Below, in pieces: positions 43,474-52,294 of a stretch of DNA of 64,000 bases. Made by a program: the position numbers and the translations under genes. Source of the stretch: a bacterium HR33 (GTDB taxonomy: Bacteria > Gemmatimonadota > Gemmatimonadetes > Gemmatimonadales > GWC2-71-9). Position 1 is the first letter of the stretch, and every line of letters starts with the position of its first letter. Under the pieces are notes generated by a model, which ran no database searches, was not told where the DNA came from, and saw nothing but the letters and a program-made list of their open reading frames with translations. The DNA lies in NCBI GenBank assembly GCA_002923375.1, contig BEIJ01000001.1:62001-126000 (forward strand), in the 5' to 3' direction.

Positions 43474-45846
43474 AGCGAGGGGATCAACACCCCGTAGCGC
43501 CCCGTCCAACTCCTCCAAGAAACGGTCGATGTCGGCTTCGTTGATCTGGAGGGGCGGCTTGATCTTGAGGACGTTGTCCCCGGGCCCCTCGGTATTGACT
43601 AAGATGCCGCGCTCTTTCAATCGCTCGACTACTTTTTCCGCCAGCGCCGGATCGGGCTCCCTGGACTCCCGATCTCTCACCAGATCCACTCCTACGAACA
43701 GGCCCAAGCCGCGCACGTCACCGATCGCCTCATGGTGCTCCGCCAGGGAGCGCAATCCTTTTAGCAGGCGATCGCCCAAAACCCTCGCGCGCTCTTGGAG
43801 TCCTTCTTCTTCCATCACATCCAGCACCGCCAAGCCTACCGCGCAGGAAACCGGGTTGCCGCCGAAGGTGTTGAAGTACTCCATCCCGTTGTCGAAGGCT
43901 TCGGCGATCTCGGATCGGGTGATCACCGCCGCCAGCGGATGTCCGTTTCCGATCGGCTTGCCCAGGGTCACTATGTCCGGGATTACGCCTTGAGTTTGGA
44001 ACGCCCAGGCGTGATTCCCCACCCGCCCGAATCCGACCTGAACTTCGTCGGCGATGCACACCGCGCCGGCCTCCCTCACCGCCCGATAAGCCGCTGCCAG
44101 ATAGCCTTCCGGCAGTACCACCTGTCCCGCACAACCCGGCACCGATTCGCAAATGAAAGCTGCGATCCGCTCTCCCGCTCCCTGCCGGGATAGCGCCTCG
44201 CGAATCCGCGCCGCGTACTGCTCGCCCGCCTGCTTGGGATCCCGCCAGCGTCCGCGGTAAGTATCGGGAAGCTCCACCTCGTGCACCCAATCCGGGCGGC
44301 CCGCTCCACCTTTGCCCTTGTACTTATAAGGAGAGATCTCGACCAACGTGGTGGTGTTCCCGTGGTAGGCGTGATCGAGGACCATCACGTCGCGGCGTCC
44401 GGTGTACGCCCGCGCCAGGCGCAGTGCCAGCTCGTTGGCCTCGCTGCCGGAACATACCAAGTAGCAGACTTTCAAGGGCTCGGGGAACAGAGCCAGGAGG
44501 CGCTCCAAGTAATCCGCCAGCTCGTCGTACAGATACCGGGTATTGGTGTTGAGTTGGGACCACTGGCGGTGCGCCGCTTCCACCACCTTGGGGTGGCAGT
44601 GTCCCACGTGGCAGACGTTGTTGACCAGGTCCAGATACTCGCGGCCGTCGGCGCCGTACAGATACTGCATCCACCCTCTAACGATGTGCAGCGGTCTTTT
44701 GTAATGGAGTCTCAATCCGCGGCCGAAATGTTCTCGTCTCACCGCCAGCACGCGCTCGGTTGCGCTCCCCGGTGATGAACCCATGGCTTTATCCCTCCAT
44801 AAGGACTTGGCCAGCCCGCTTCGGATTCGTTCCAGACCCAGCTTGTCTATGAGCCGCAAGACATCCCAGGCTCCCTTCTCGGATACGGTGAGATAGTCGT
44901 CATCCGGCCGCAGTTTGCGCTGCTTTGCCGAAATGGCGACGCTCATCAGAAGCCGGAGGGTTATGAGTTCCGGTAGAAGCTCGCGCTCCTGCGGCTCCAA
45001 ACCGATGATTTCTTGATAACCTTCGAGGACCCATTTGGCCGTCCCCACCAAGTCCTCTTTTCCAATCAGCGCGTAGGCTATCGCAATGGCGGGGTCGAAG
45101 ACCAGTTTGCCGGCGATCATGTCGCCGAAATCGACCACTCCCGACACGCGCCCGTTTTGCACCAGCACATTGTGGTCGTTGAAATCGTTGTGTATTGCTC
45201 CAGCTCGCAGGCCCTCGAGTCCCCCGCGGAGCGGCTCTTTGCAGGCTTCCAGCAGGCGAGCCGCCAGCGCTCGCGAGTTCGCATCGTCTATCTCCGCCAA
45301 ATTCGCTGCGGCGGTCGAAAGGCCGCGGCTCAGGTCCCAGTGAAGCTCGCGATAGAGACCCGGATGGTCGAACCCCTCGAGGGCGGCGTCGAGTCGCCCG
45401 ATCATCCATCCCAAACTCTTGAGCAGGGATCGGTGGTGACGTTCGACGGACGCGAGCGCGGAACCCGGGACCCATGCCAGCAGTCTCACCAGATACTCCT
45501 TACCGTCCGGCCCCCCAGTACGGGAAATCGTGTTTCCGTGCCGATCCGCGATCGGCCGCGGAACGCCCAGGGACGGATCTCGGGAGATCACCCATTTGAG
45601 AGCCGCGTCTTGCGCTTCCAAGGCGCTCGCGTTCTCCAGCGGGTTGGCGATCTTCAAAACGAAACACGGCCGCCCGCGATCGAGTACCGCGAAATTCTGG
45701 TCCCGTTCGCTGGGGAGCGGTTCCAGAGAACCGTCCATAGCGTACAGCCGGCGGAGCAGCTCTCCGGCCTCCCGAGGGGAAAACTGCGGCGCTGCACCGA
45801 CCGCCGCCGGCGTGGTGGTAAAGAGTCGCCCGGATTCGCCGCTCAT
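43432..45846 (-). CDS. Fusion of an APH-type small-molecule kinase and a class-III PLP phospho-lyase/aminotransferase
   Basis: About 804 residues from ATG 45846; an in-frame GTG at 45885 would add 13, and the positions below use that longer numbering. The N-terminal half is an aminoglycoside/hydroxylysine-kinase-like fold with catalytic HNDFNDHN (H232, D234, N239) and metal motif VVDFGD (252-255). The C-terminal half is a class-III PLP enzyme: HVGHCHPKVVEAAHRQ, VCSGSEANELALRLAR, YHGNTTTLVEISPYK, ADEVQVGFGR and the PLP lysine in TLGKPIGNGHPLA (K643). The pattern resembles ethanolamine-phosphate and phosphohydroxylysine phospho-lyases. In animals hydroxylysine kinase and its phospho-lyase are separate proteins acting in sequence. 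The fusion suggests phosphorylation of an amino alcohol or hydroxy-amino acid followed by elimination of phosphate. The substrate is not known. Confidence 0.85.
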   Translation of the reverse strand: MSGESGRLFTTTPAAVGAAPQFSPREAGELLRRLYAMDGSLEPLPSERDQNFAVLDRGRPCFVLKIANPLENASALEAQDAALKWVISRDPSLGVPRPIADRHGNTISRTGGPDGKEYLVRLLAWVPGSALASVERHHRSLLKSLGWMIGRLDAALEGFDHPGLYRELHWDLSRGLSTAAANLAEIDDANSRALAARLLEACKEPLRGGLEGLRAGAIHNDFNDHNVLVQNGRVSGVVDFGDMIAGKLVFDPAIAIAYALIGKEDLVGTAKWVLEGYQEIIGLEPQERELLPELITLRLLMSVAISAKQRKLRPDDDYLTVSEKGAWDVLRLIDKLGLERIRSGLAKSLWRDKAMGSSPGSATERVLAVRREHFGRGLRLHYKRPLHIVRGWMQYLYGADGREYLDLVNNVCHVGHCHPKVVEAAHRQWSQLNTNTRYLYDELADYLERLLALFPEPLKVCYLVCSGSEANELALRLARAYTGRRDVMVLDHAYHGNTTTLVEISPYKYKGKGGAGRPDWVHEVELPDTYRGRWRDPKQAGEQYAARIREALSRQGAGERIAAFICESVPGCAGQVVLPEGYLAAAYRAVREAGAVCIADEVQVGFGRVGNHAWAFQTQGVIPDIVTLGKPIGNGHPLAAVITRSEIAEAFDNGMEYFNTFGGNPVSCAVGLAVLDVMEEEGLQERARVLGDRLLKGLRSLAEHHEAIGDVRGLGLFVGVDLVRDRESREPDPALAEKVVERLKERGILVNTEGPGDNVLKIKPPLQINEADIDRFLEELDGALRGVDPLASAVSPPNPHPQRG

Positions 45847-45917
45847 GATCTCGAAATTTACCCTGGCAAACTGTAACTTTGTCACTCCAACTGTTCAGCC
45901 CTGGGGAGGTCGGTGTC

Positions 45918-46409
45918 ATGCGAACTTCTGTGGCGACCCTCGGCGTGGCTTCCGCGATTTTCTGGAACTTTGTCAGCACTCCCCTGCTTGCCCAGGAGCC
46001 GCGCGGTCCGGAAGCACGGAATCACATCTTTGTAGAGTTAGGCGGCCCCGGGCTTCTCTATTCGGTGAACTACGAGCGCCTTCTTTCCGGTGGCTGGAAT
46101 GTCCGCATAGGTTGCTCGAGCGCTGATCTCTTCATTGCATATGCGTCTTGCTTCGCAGGCGGCAGCAAGCTGGTGGTGGGGCGCAGGAGCGGTCTGGAGC
46201 TCGGTGCGTTTCTGGGCCTTTTGGAGCTCCGCCGTTTTCTGTTCTTGGAAGCCGACCCACCGGCGACAGGCGCTTACGCGGGACTGATCGCCGGCTATCG
46301 CTACCTGCCTCGTATTAGAGGCTTGAGCTTCCGGATATCGGCCACTCCACTCGCGACCACCGAGGGGGTTGCCCCCTGGGGCGGGATAAGCCTGGGTTAT
46401 GCCTTTTGA
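45918..46409 (+). CDS. Small outer-membrane-like protein
   Basis: A 163-residue protein with a signal peptide ending PLLAQE near residue 26. Short amphipathic strands with glycine turns follow ([62 protein letters not shown] with a C-terminal Phe). This is typical of a small beta-barrel. GGAGG precedes the ATG by nine bases. Divergent from the kinase/lyase fusion. Confidence 0.65.
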   Translation: MRTSVATLGVASAIFWNFVSTPLLAQEPRGPEARNHIFVELGGPGLLYSVNYERLLSGGWNVRIGCSSADLFIAYASCFAGGSKLVVGRRSGLELGAFLGLLELRRFLFLEADPPATGAYAGLIAGYRYLPRIRGLSFRISATPLATTEGVAPWGGISLGYAF

Positions 46410-46454
46410 ACCCCGGGCCTGCGGGGCCGGGTTGCACCAAGTCCGGGCGTCACG

Positions 46455-46619
46455 CAAGACGTTCTCTGGAGTGAGCGGCACCGGGTGAGAGCGGAAGAAA
46501 CACTCCCGCAGCGCGTAGGGGGGACTGGTGCCGATGTCGCCGTAGACGACTCCCAGGGCAGCGAGCGAAAGCGCCGCCAGCCTTAGCCCGGCGGGCGCCT
46601 GGCCCGGAGATTCCCTCAC
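46455..46619 (-). pseudogene. kup: Remnant of the N-terminus of a Kup potassium transporter gene
   Basis: The frame reads [19 protein letters not shown], then [10 protein letters not shown] and VPLTPENVL, which is the start of a Kup/Trk-independent potassium transporter (canonical [21 protein letters not shown]). After PENVL at about 46455 the similarity stops and the frame continues as unrelated sequence. The remaining ~570 residues of a Kup protein are absent from the window. It is a truncated remnant beside an intact amino-acid permease gene. Confidence 0.8.
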
Positions 46620-46708
46620 CCTAGCCCTCCGATCCCTTCCTTACCGGATCCGTGCCGCGACCTGGGCCTCCTAGCCAACCTCCCAATACTTCCCGCAATT
46701 CGGGGACG

Positions 46709-48238
46709 TCAGGCTGCGCCTGCCGCCTCGGCCGCCTGGGCCAGCTTGCTCTTCCTCACCCCGTAGCTGAAGTAGATCACGAAGCCGATCACCATCCACA
46801 GCAGCAGCCGCTCCCAGGTCCGCCACGGCAGCGAGACCATGAGCGCCAGCGCGGAGAGCGCTCCCATCGGCGCCACGAACCACACCGCCGGCGTCTTGAA
46901 GGGTCGAGGCAGGTTGGGTTCTCGGATTCTAAGAACCAGAATACCACTGGACACGATTACGAACGCTAAGAGAGTGCCGATTGAGACCAAGCTTCCCGCT
47001 TCCCGTACGGTGAAGATGGCCGCGAAAAAGGCTACGCCGATTCCGGTAATGATGGTCGTAATCCAAGGCGTGCGGAATCTCGGGTGGATGCGGTTTACGA
47101 ACTGCGGCAACAGTCCATCTCGGGACATGGTCCAAAAGATCCGAGACTGCGCCAGCAAATTTACTAGAATCACCGAGGACAACCCCGCGATCGCTCCCAG
47201 CTTGATCAGCGATGCCATCCACCCCATCCCCGCCCGGTCCGCCGCCACGGCGATGGGATCAGGCACATCGAGCTCGCGATAAGGGACCACGCCGGTCGCA
47301 ATCGCCGAAACCAGGATATAGAGAACGGTACAAATCAACAGCGATCCGATGATCCCGATCGGCATGTCCTTCTGGGGGTTCTTCGACTCCTGGGCCGCCG
47401 TGGTCACCGCGTCGAACCCGATGTAGGCGAAGAAGACAATCCCCGCACCGGTCATCACCCCGGACCATCCGTACTGCCCGCGTACCCCGTTGTTCTCGGG
47501 GATGAAGGGGGTCCAGTTGGCCGCCTTGACCGCCCATATGGCCCCTGCAATGAACAGCAACACTACCCCTACTTTTACGAACACGATGGCGTTGTTGACG
47601 GTGGCCGACTCCTTGATCCCAATGACCAGGAGGGTCGTGACAACGGCAACGATCAGCACCGCGGGAAGATTGAACAGGGCGGTGGTCTGTGGCAGGCTTG
47701 CCGGGTTCACGCCGCTCGCGCGCAGGCCGTCCAACAGCGTTTGGGTCGCGACTTGCCACTGCCCGGGCGACAGCTCGATGAGCCGGCTCCCGGCAGCGGC
47801 GGAAAGCTCGGGCGGTATCCGAATACCCAAGTCCGCCAAGAACGAGACCACGTACCCCGACCACCCGATCGCCACCGTCACGGCCCCCAGGGCGTATTCC
47901 AGGATCAGGTCCCAGCCGATGACCCAGGCAAAGAACTCGCCCAGGGTGGCGTAGCCGTAGGTGTAGGCGCTCCCCGCCATCGGCACCAGGGAGGCGAACT
48001 CCGAATAGCACAGCGCTGCGAATACCGACGCGATCCCGGCCAGCACGAAGGACAGCACTACGGCCGGCCCGGCGTTCTGGGCTGCCACCGTTCCGGTGAG
48101 CACGAAGATCCCCGTACCGATGATCGCGCCGATCCCCAGCATGGTGAGGTTGAGCGCGCCGAGCGCCCGCTTGAGGCTGTGATCGGTCAGCGCTTCCGCC
48201 TGTAGGTCGGTAACACGTTTCCGGCGCAGAAGGTTCAT
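46709..48238 (-). CDS. APC-family amino acid permease (cationic amino acid transporter-like)
   Basis: A 509-residue membrane transporter with about 12-14 helices. The N-terminal motif is LNLTMLGIGAIIGTGIFVLTG (substrate-binding unwound helix), then SFVLAGIASVFAALCYSEFASLVPMAGSAYTYGYATLGEFFAWVIGWDLILEY. The later GIVFFAYIGFDAVTTAAQESKNPQKDMPIGII is the CAT-family signature. It probably imports amino acids by proton or cation coupling; the substrate is not certain. The start MNLLRRKRV at 48238 is used instead of the longer frame to 48286. It appears intact although both flanks hold broken ion-transport genes. Confidence 0.9.
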   Translation of the reverse strand: MNLLRRKRVTDLQAEALTDHSLKRALGALNLTMLGIGAIIGTGIFVLTGTVAAQNAGPAVVLSFVLAGIASVFAALCYSEFASLVPMAGSAYTYGYATLGEFFAWVIGWDLILEYALGAVTVAIGWSGYVVSFLADLGIRIPPELSAAAGSRLIELSPGQWQVATQTLLDGLRASGVNPASLPQTTALFNLPAVLIVAVVTTLLVIGIKESATVNNAIVFVKVGVVLLFIAGAIWAVKAANWTPFIPENNGVRGQYGWSGVMTGAGIVFFAYIGFDAVTTAAQESKNPQKDMPIGIIGSLLICTVLYILVSAIATGVVPYRELDVPDPIAVAADRAGMGWMASLIKLGAIAGLSSVILVNLLAQSRIFWTMSRDGLLPQFVNRIHPRFRTPWITTIITGIGVAFFAAIFTVREAGSLVSIGTLLAFVIVSSGILVLRIREPNLPRPFKTPAVWFVAPMGALSALALMVSLPWRTWERLLLWMVIGFVIYFSYGVRKSKLAQAAEAAGAA

Positions 48239-48265
48239 ACGGACTCCGAGGGAAAGATGGCCGCT

Positions 48266-48293
48266 ACAGTAGCAGCATTGGCGCAACTGTCAA
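48266..48293 (-). promoter_or_regulatory. Candidate promoter for the APC permease
   Basis: On the minus strand, a perfect -35 TTGACA (48293-48288) is 16 bases from TACTGT (48271-48266). The start codon is ~28 bases further. The -10 is weak. Confidence 0.4.
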
Positions 48294-48395
48294 GCGCCTG
48301 TGCGAGCACCGCGATAAATTTAGCCGCCTTTCAAGTCTGGGATTCGCCCTGAAACCAAGATTTCAAGCGCTGCTGCCACGGAGGCTTACGATCCT

Positions 48396-50142
48396 ATGCT
48401 GATCGCCTTGGTGCTGGGTATAAGTGCGTTTGCTCTTTTTGTCGCTGTGACCTTGGCACGTTGGGTGCTGGCCCAGGACCGCGGCACGCCGGAGATGCGC
48501 CGCATTTCCGACGCCATCCAAGAGGGAGCCGCTGCGTTCCTCAAGCGCCAGTACCGCACGATCGGGCTCTTGAGCCTGCTCCTCGGCGCGCTCATCTACG
48601 TGCTCTATGCGTTCGTCAGAGAACCCCACGCCAACGAACCCCCCGCCGCCATCCTAGCGCTCACCACCACCCTGTCGTTTCTCTTCGGGGCCCTCTGCTC
48701 GGGGACCGCCGGAGTGGTGGGGATGGTAGTCGCGGTACGGAGCAACATCCGCACCGCCAGCGCAGCCCGGACTAGCTTGAACCGGGCCCTCCAGATCTCG
48801 CTGCGCGGAGGTGCGGTGAGCGGGCTGTTCGTGGTCGCCATGAGCCTTCCCGCTCGCCGCACGCGCCTTTGGGCTGATAGCCTCCATCATCGGAATCATG
48901 ATCGTTCGGATGCGGGAGCAAGAAGACCCGATGCAGGCCCTGAACCGAGGTTACTGGACCACCGCGGTGCTCGCCGGCTTGGGGTTCGTGGCCGGGACCT
49001 ACTGGCTCCTAAACCCCTCGGCCGCGCCGAACGCCTGGTGGCACTTCGCTCTTTGCGGGCTCATCGGAATCGCGACCTCCATTGCCTTCGTGTACATCAC
49101 CCAGTATTACACCGAGTATCGCTACCGGCCGGTCAAGTCCATCGCCGCCGCCTCGGTCACCGGACCGGCCACCAACATCATCGCCGGCTTTGCGGTCGCC
49201 CTGGAATGCACCGCCCTGCCCACGTTCACCATCGGTGCGGCCATTATCGCCTCCTACAAGCTGGGCGCCTCGAGCGGGCTGGAGCACGCCGGGCTCTTCG
49301 GCACCGCCGTAGCGACCATGGGGATGCTGGGGACGGCCGCCTACATCCTGGCGATGGACACCTTCGGTCCGATCACCGACAACGCCGGCGGGATCGTGGA
49401 GATGTCCCGGCAGCCGGAGGAGATCCGCCGGCGCACCGATCGGCTGGACGCGGTGGGGAATACCACCAAGGCCCTCACCAAGGGCTACGCCATCGGCTCG
49501 GCGGCGCTGGCGGCTTTCCTGCTGTTCTCCGCGTATCTCGACGAGGTCGCGCTGTTAGGTCATCCGCTGGCGGCAGTGGATATCGCCAAGCCGGAAGTCT
49601 TTGTGGGCGGACTCCTGGGCGCCATGTTGGTCATGTGGTTTTCGGCACTCGCCATCGGCGCGGTCACCAAGGCCGCCGTCAATGTCATCACTGAAGTGCG
49701 CCGGCAGTTCGCCGCCGATCCCGGAATCCTCCAAGGCACGTCCAAGCCGGACTACGGCCGCGCGGTGGACATAGTGACCGTAGGGGCGCTGAAAGAAATG
49801 GTGGCGCCGGGGCTTCTAGCTGTGGGGATGCCGGTGGCGGTGGGGTTGGTTTTCAAAGCTTTCGGCGTAGGGGCCGAGGCGGTGGCCGCGCTTCTCATGG
49901 TTGGGACCATCGGCGGGATTCTGATCGCCACCATGCTCAACAACGGCGGGGGCGCGTGGGACAGCGCCGAGAAGTTCATCGAGGCGGGGGAGTACGGGGG
50001 CAAGGGGTCGCCGGCGCACAAGGCGGGGGTGGTGGGCGACACGGTGGGCGATCCGTTCAAGGACACGGCCGGCCCGTCGCTTCACGTGCTGATCAAGCTC
50101 TTGAGCACCGTGACCTTGGTGCTGGCGCCTTTGTTCGTTTAA
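48396..50142 (+). pseudogene. hppA: Membrane pyrophosphatase gene with internal deletion and frameshift
   Basis: The start at 48396 (GGAGG upstream) encodes the first ~150 residues of a proton-pumping pyrophosphatase (QEGAAAFLKRQYRTIG, LSLRGGAVSGLFVVAMS-like end). Near 48840-48850 the coding moves to another frame, which continues FPLAARAFGLIASIIGIM and runs intact to 50142 (MQALNRGYW, DNAGGIVEMSRQPEE, DAVGNTTKA, VVGDTVGDPFKDTAGPSLH). Between these parts a normal protein has ~110 residues, including the substrate/Mg segment DVGADLVGKVEAGIPEDDP and DNVGDNVGD. That segment is missing, so no active pump can be made from this sequence. GNTTKA marks the potassium-independent subclass. An assembly error is the main alternative. 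Confidence 0.85.
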
Positions 50143-50183
50143 GTGCCGGCTTAAGGGCTCCGTTTGACGAACCCGCAGCGCAT

Positions 50184-50876
50184 TCAAAAGCCACGGAGTA
50201 TTCGCAGCAGCTCGCTGCCGTGAAGTGTGATGGCGGGCACGACGATGAAGTCGGTAGAGCGAATGCCTAACGCGGAGCGGTCGTAATAGACCCCTATCTC
50301 TGGGCTCACGCCGAAGTCACGGGATCCCAGCCGGATCCCGAAGAATCCCCCTGCTGTGGGGGAGTCCCGCACAGCTCCCTGGGAGAGCGGCAGCACATGC
50401 ACGACTCGCACTCCTCCATAAGGCGTGGCCGAGTTTCGCTCCCGGCCTGAAGCGATGATTCCCAATTCTCCGGCGAAGTGTTGTCCCAGGTTGACGAATC
50501 CGGCACCGGCCTGGACCGCAACGGCGGGACGATGAAAGTCCCCGCGGGCACCCAGGCGCCGCTTGTAGCTTAGCATTATGCCGCTCACACTCGGCACGCG
50601 GATACCGACGTCGGCCACTCCGTTGTCCAATCCGCGCCGCACCTCCACGTCGATGCCGCTGAGCGTGTAGCTGCTGTCGTACAGCTCGATACCATTCGGT
50701 ATGAAGTACCACGACGCTGCCACCTGAGTCTCCCCCGGCCGCAGAGGTTGCGCGGTGGAGCCGACGGTGTAGGGTATGCATCCGGCCAGAGTGAGCGCGG
50801 AGAGAAGTATGCCGGCCGCGTTTGCAACGGAGAAGCGAATATGCGGCCGCTGCGGGGACCGAGACCCTGTGGCCAT
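50184..50876 (-). CDS. Lipoprotein / outer-membrane protein of unknown function
   Basis: A 230-residue protein with a lipoprotein signal (ILLSALTLAGC, lipobox near residue 33) and a beta-rich mature part: TQVAASWYFIPNGIEL, IDVEVRRGLDNGVADVGIRV, GIMLSYKRRLG, AVAVQAGAGFVNLG, GGVRVVHVLPL. The pattern fits a small outer-membrane barrel or lipocalin-like protein. No family recognised. Confidence 0.65.
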   Translation of the reverse strand: MATGSRSPQRPHIRFSVANAAGILLSALTLAGCIPYTVGSTAQPLRPGETQVAASWYFIPNGIELYDSSYTLSGIDVEVRRGLDNGVADVGIRVPSVSGIMLSYKRRLGARGDFHRPAVAVQAGAGFVNLGQHFAGELGIIASGRERNSATPYGGVRVVHVLPLSQGAVRDSPTAGGFFGIRLGSRDFGVSPEIGVYYDRSALGIRSTDFIVVPAITLHGSELLRILRGF

Positions 50877-50964
50877 ACCCTGATCCTCGAGGGCGGCTAG
50901 CTGCTACCTCAAGTTTGGGTCTCGGGCGGGCGGCGCGTCAAGTAGCCGGGTGCCCGGTCAGCTC

Positions 50965-51030
50965 AGCGTCTTGCGCAATCCGCCGAACTGCCTCAGGCAC
51001 GTCGATGTCCATGTCATCCCTGACGGCGAA
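50965..51030 (-). pseudogene. Duplicated fragment of the di-heme peroxidase gene
   Basis: About 66 bases match the peroxidase gene at 55576-55641 at ~58 positions by eye. On the minus strand the fragment reads DMDIDVPEAVRRIAQDA against DMGLDLPEAVRRIAQDA. It is directly followed by a fragment of the AraC-like gene, in the same order and orientation as at 55.6-58.0 kb. Confidence 0.75.
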
Positions 51031-51037
51031 GGCCCCC

Positions 51038-51468
51038 GAAGAAGCCACTCTCGCCGCCTTGATTTACGGACCACGAAGACACGAGCTCCATACCGGTCTC
51101 CTGGTCGTAAACCACTGGACAGACCTCTGTCCCAACCACCCGCTCTTCCCCTGCTTTCCGGGGTCGGCCGGAAGAAGAGCCGAGACCTTGAGCTCTCTCG
51201 GCCACTTCAGCGGCGTTGCCCCCTGGATGACCGGCGCGGAGATATCACCGTGGCCAGACTCTTGGCCATGGCGCCCGAGTTTCTGGTTCAAGCCCTGGTC
51301 AGGCTCGTAAGCCCTCAACTGACACCCGCCGTCAAGGCCTTCAGAGAAGCCCTCCTAGACCGCCTGCGCAAGCGGGGCACCCTGGTTCGGGCCAAGGTAA
51401 CTTTCGCCCAAGAGGCGAAGCTTCCGGCCGAGAAGGCCAGAGAAATCGCCGAGCGCCTCAGCTACCGG
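51038..51468 (+). pseudogene. Truncated, HTH-deleted duplicate of the AraC-like gene at 57202-58059
   Basis: Strong DNA similarity to the intact gene. The first ~45 codons are missing. The part corresponding to LHTGLLVVEHWTNLYPN is kept in one frame (LHTGLLVVNHWTDLCPN). A deletion near 51248 shifts frame, then LLAMAPEFLV...LVSPQLTPAV follows. About 265 bases carrying the whole HTH are absent at ~51375. The tail FAQEAKLPAEKAREIAERLSYR is retained. No functional product is expected. Confidence 0.85.
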
Positions 51469-51473
51469 TTGGT

Positions 51474-51669
51474 CGCCGGGGGCCTCTCTGTGTGCGGTCT
51501 TTATGCGATAACCAGATGGTTGCTGGATAAGAATGCGGTCCGGACGCGCCGTGGAGACCCGATGCACACCTACACGGGCTGCCGCGGAGACTTGAGCCCC
51601 CAGCGCGCGGGCGCCGAGTAGAAGAAGCAAGGTAGCGGTAGCGGCCGGCGCCCAGCGGCGCAAGGACAA
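51474..51669 (-). pseudogene. Signal peptide and N-terminus of a truncated outer-membrane-type protein
   Basis: The frame begins MSLRRWAPAATATLLLLLG, ending GAQV, a good signal peptide, and continues SAAARVGVHRVSTARPD for about 60 residues. It then runs into the antisense of the duplicated AraC-like fragment, where similarity to any secreted protein ends. It looks like a gene cut by the rearrangement at ~51470. Confidence 0.5.
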
Positions 51670-51685
51670 AGACCGGATGCTCGCT

Positions 51686-52294
51686 TCAATCTCTTCGGGT
51701 AAGAGGCGCGAGGTACCGTGCCCCTGCGGCTACTCCGTAATATCCGATTCGGTCGCCTAGATAAAGCGGTCCTGCCACGAGCTTGCGCCGGCTCAGTTCC
51801 AGGCCAAAGGCCACTCGTTCGCTCACGCGGAAGTGAACGCCGAACCGCACCGCATAAGCTGGGTTATGGAACCTCTCGTCGTTCCGGTCCCAGGTAAGGA
51901 CACCAAGGCTTGCCGCCAAGTAAGGAGAAACTCCGGCCCTCGGCCATGGAGCAAAACTCAGCCCCCCGTCCAAAGAGCGCAGCGGCACGATCCGTGCGCA
52001 AGGCCCTGCCCACCCTGGGCACGTCGTGCGCCCGCGGGCAGCGACCCACCTCCCGAACTCCGCGTAAAACGCGATCGCGCCCGTTCTCAATCCCAATTGC
52101 AAGCGTTGCATCCCGGCACCAGGATAGTCGCCACCGCCATCCGCATCGCGGCTGATGGCAGTGGCCAGCCCTAACCGGAAATCCGCGTACCAATCGAGCT
52201 TCCCTAGCAATCCGCCGGGAGATTGCGCCTGGAGGGCGTTGGAGTATAAGCAGCCGAAGAGCGTGGCGAGGCTCAGTTTAATTGCGGTACTCAC
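51686..52294 (-). CDS. Outer-membrane beta-barrel-like protein
   Basis: A 202-residue protein with a signal peptide ending ALQAQ near residue 23 and strand-like segments DWYADFRLGLATAI, LQLGLRTGAIAFYAEFGRWV, SPYLAASLGVLTW, YAVRFGVHFRVSERVAFGLELSRR and GYYGVAAGARYLAP. GTG at 52294 overlaps the upstream lipoprotein stop as GTGA, so the pair is co-translated. No family recognised. Confidence 0.7.
   Translation of the reverse strand: MSTAIKLSLATLFGCLYSNALQAQSPGGLLGKLDWYADFRLGLATAISRDADGGGDYPGAGMQRLQLGLRTGAIAFYAEFGRWVAARGRTTCPGWAGPCARIVPLRSLDGGLSFAPWPRAGVSPYLAASLGVLTWDRNDERFHNPAYAVRFGVHFRVSERVAFGLELSRRKLVAGPLYLGDRIGYYGVAAGARYLAPLTRRD

Noticed and set aside
46910-47360. Antisense frames within the APC permease gene
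   Set aside because: Shadow frames; the permease reading frame is uninterrupted with all family motifs.
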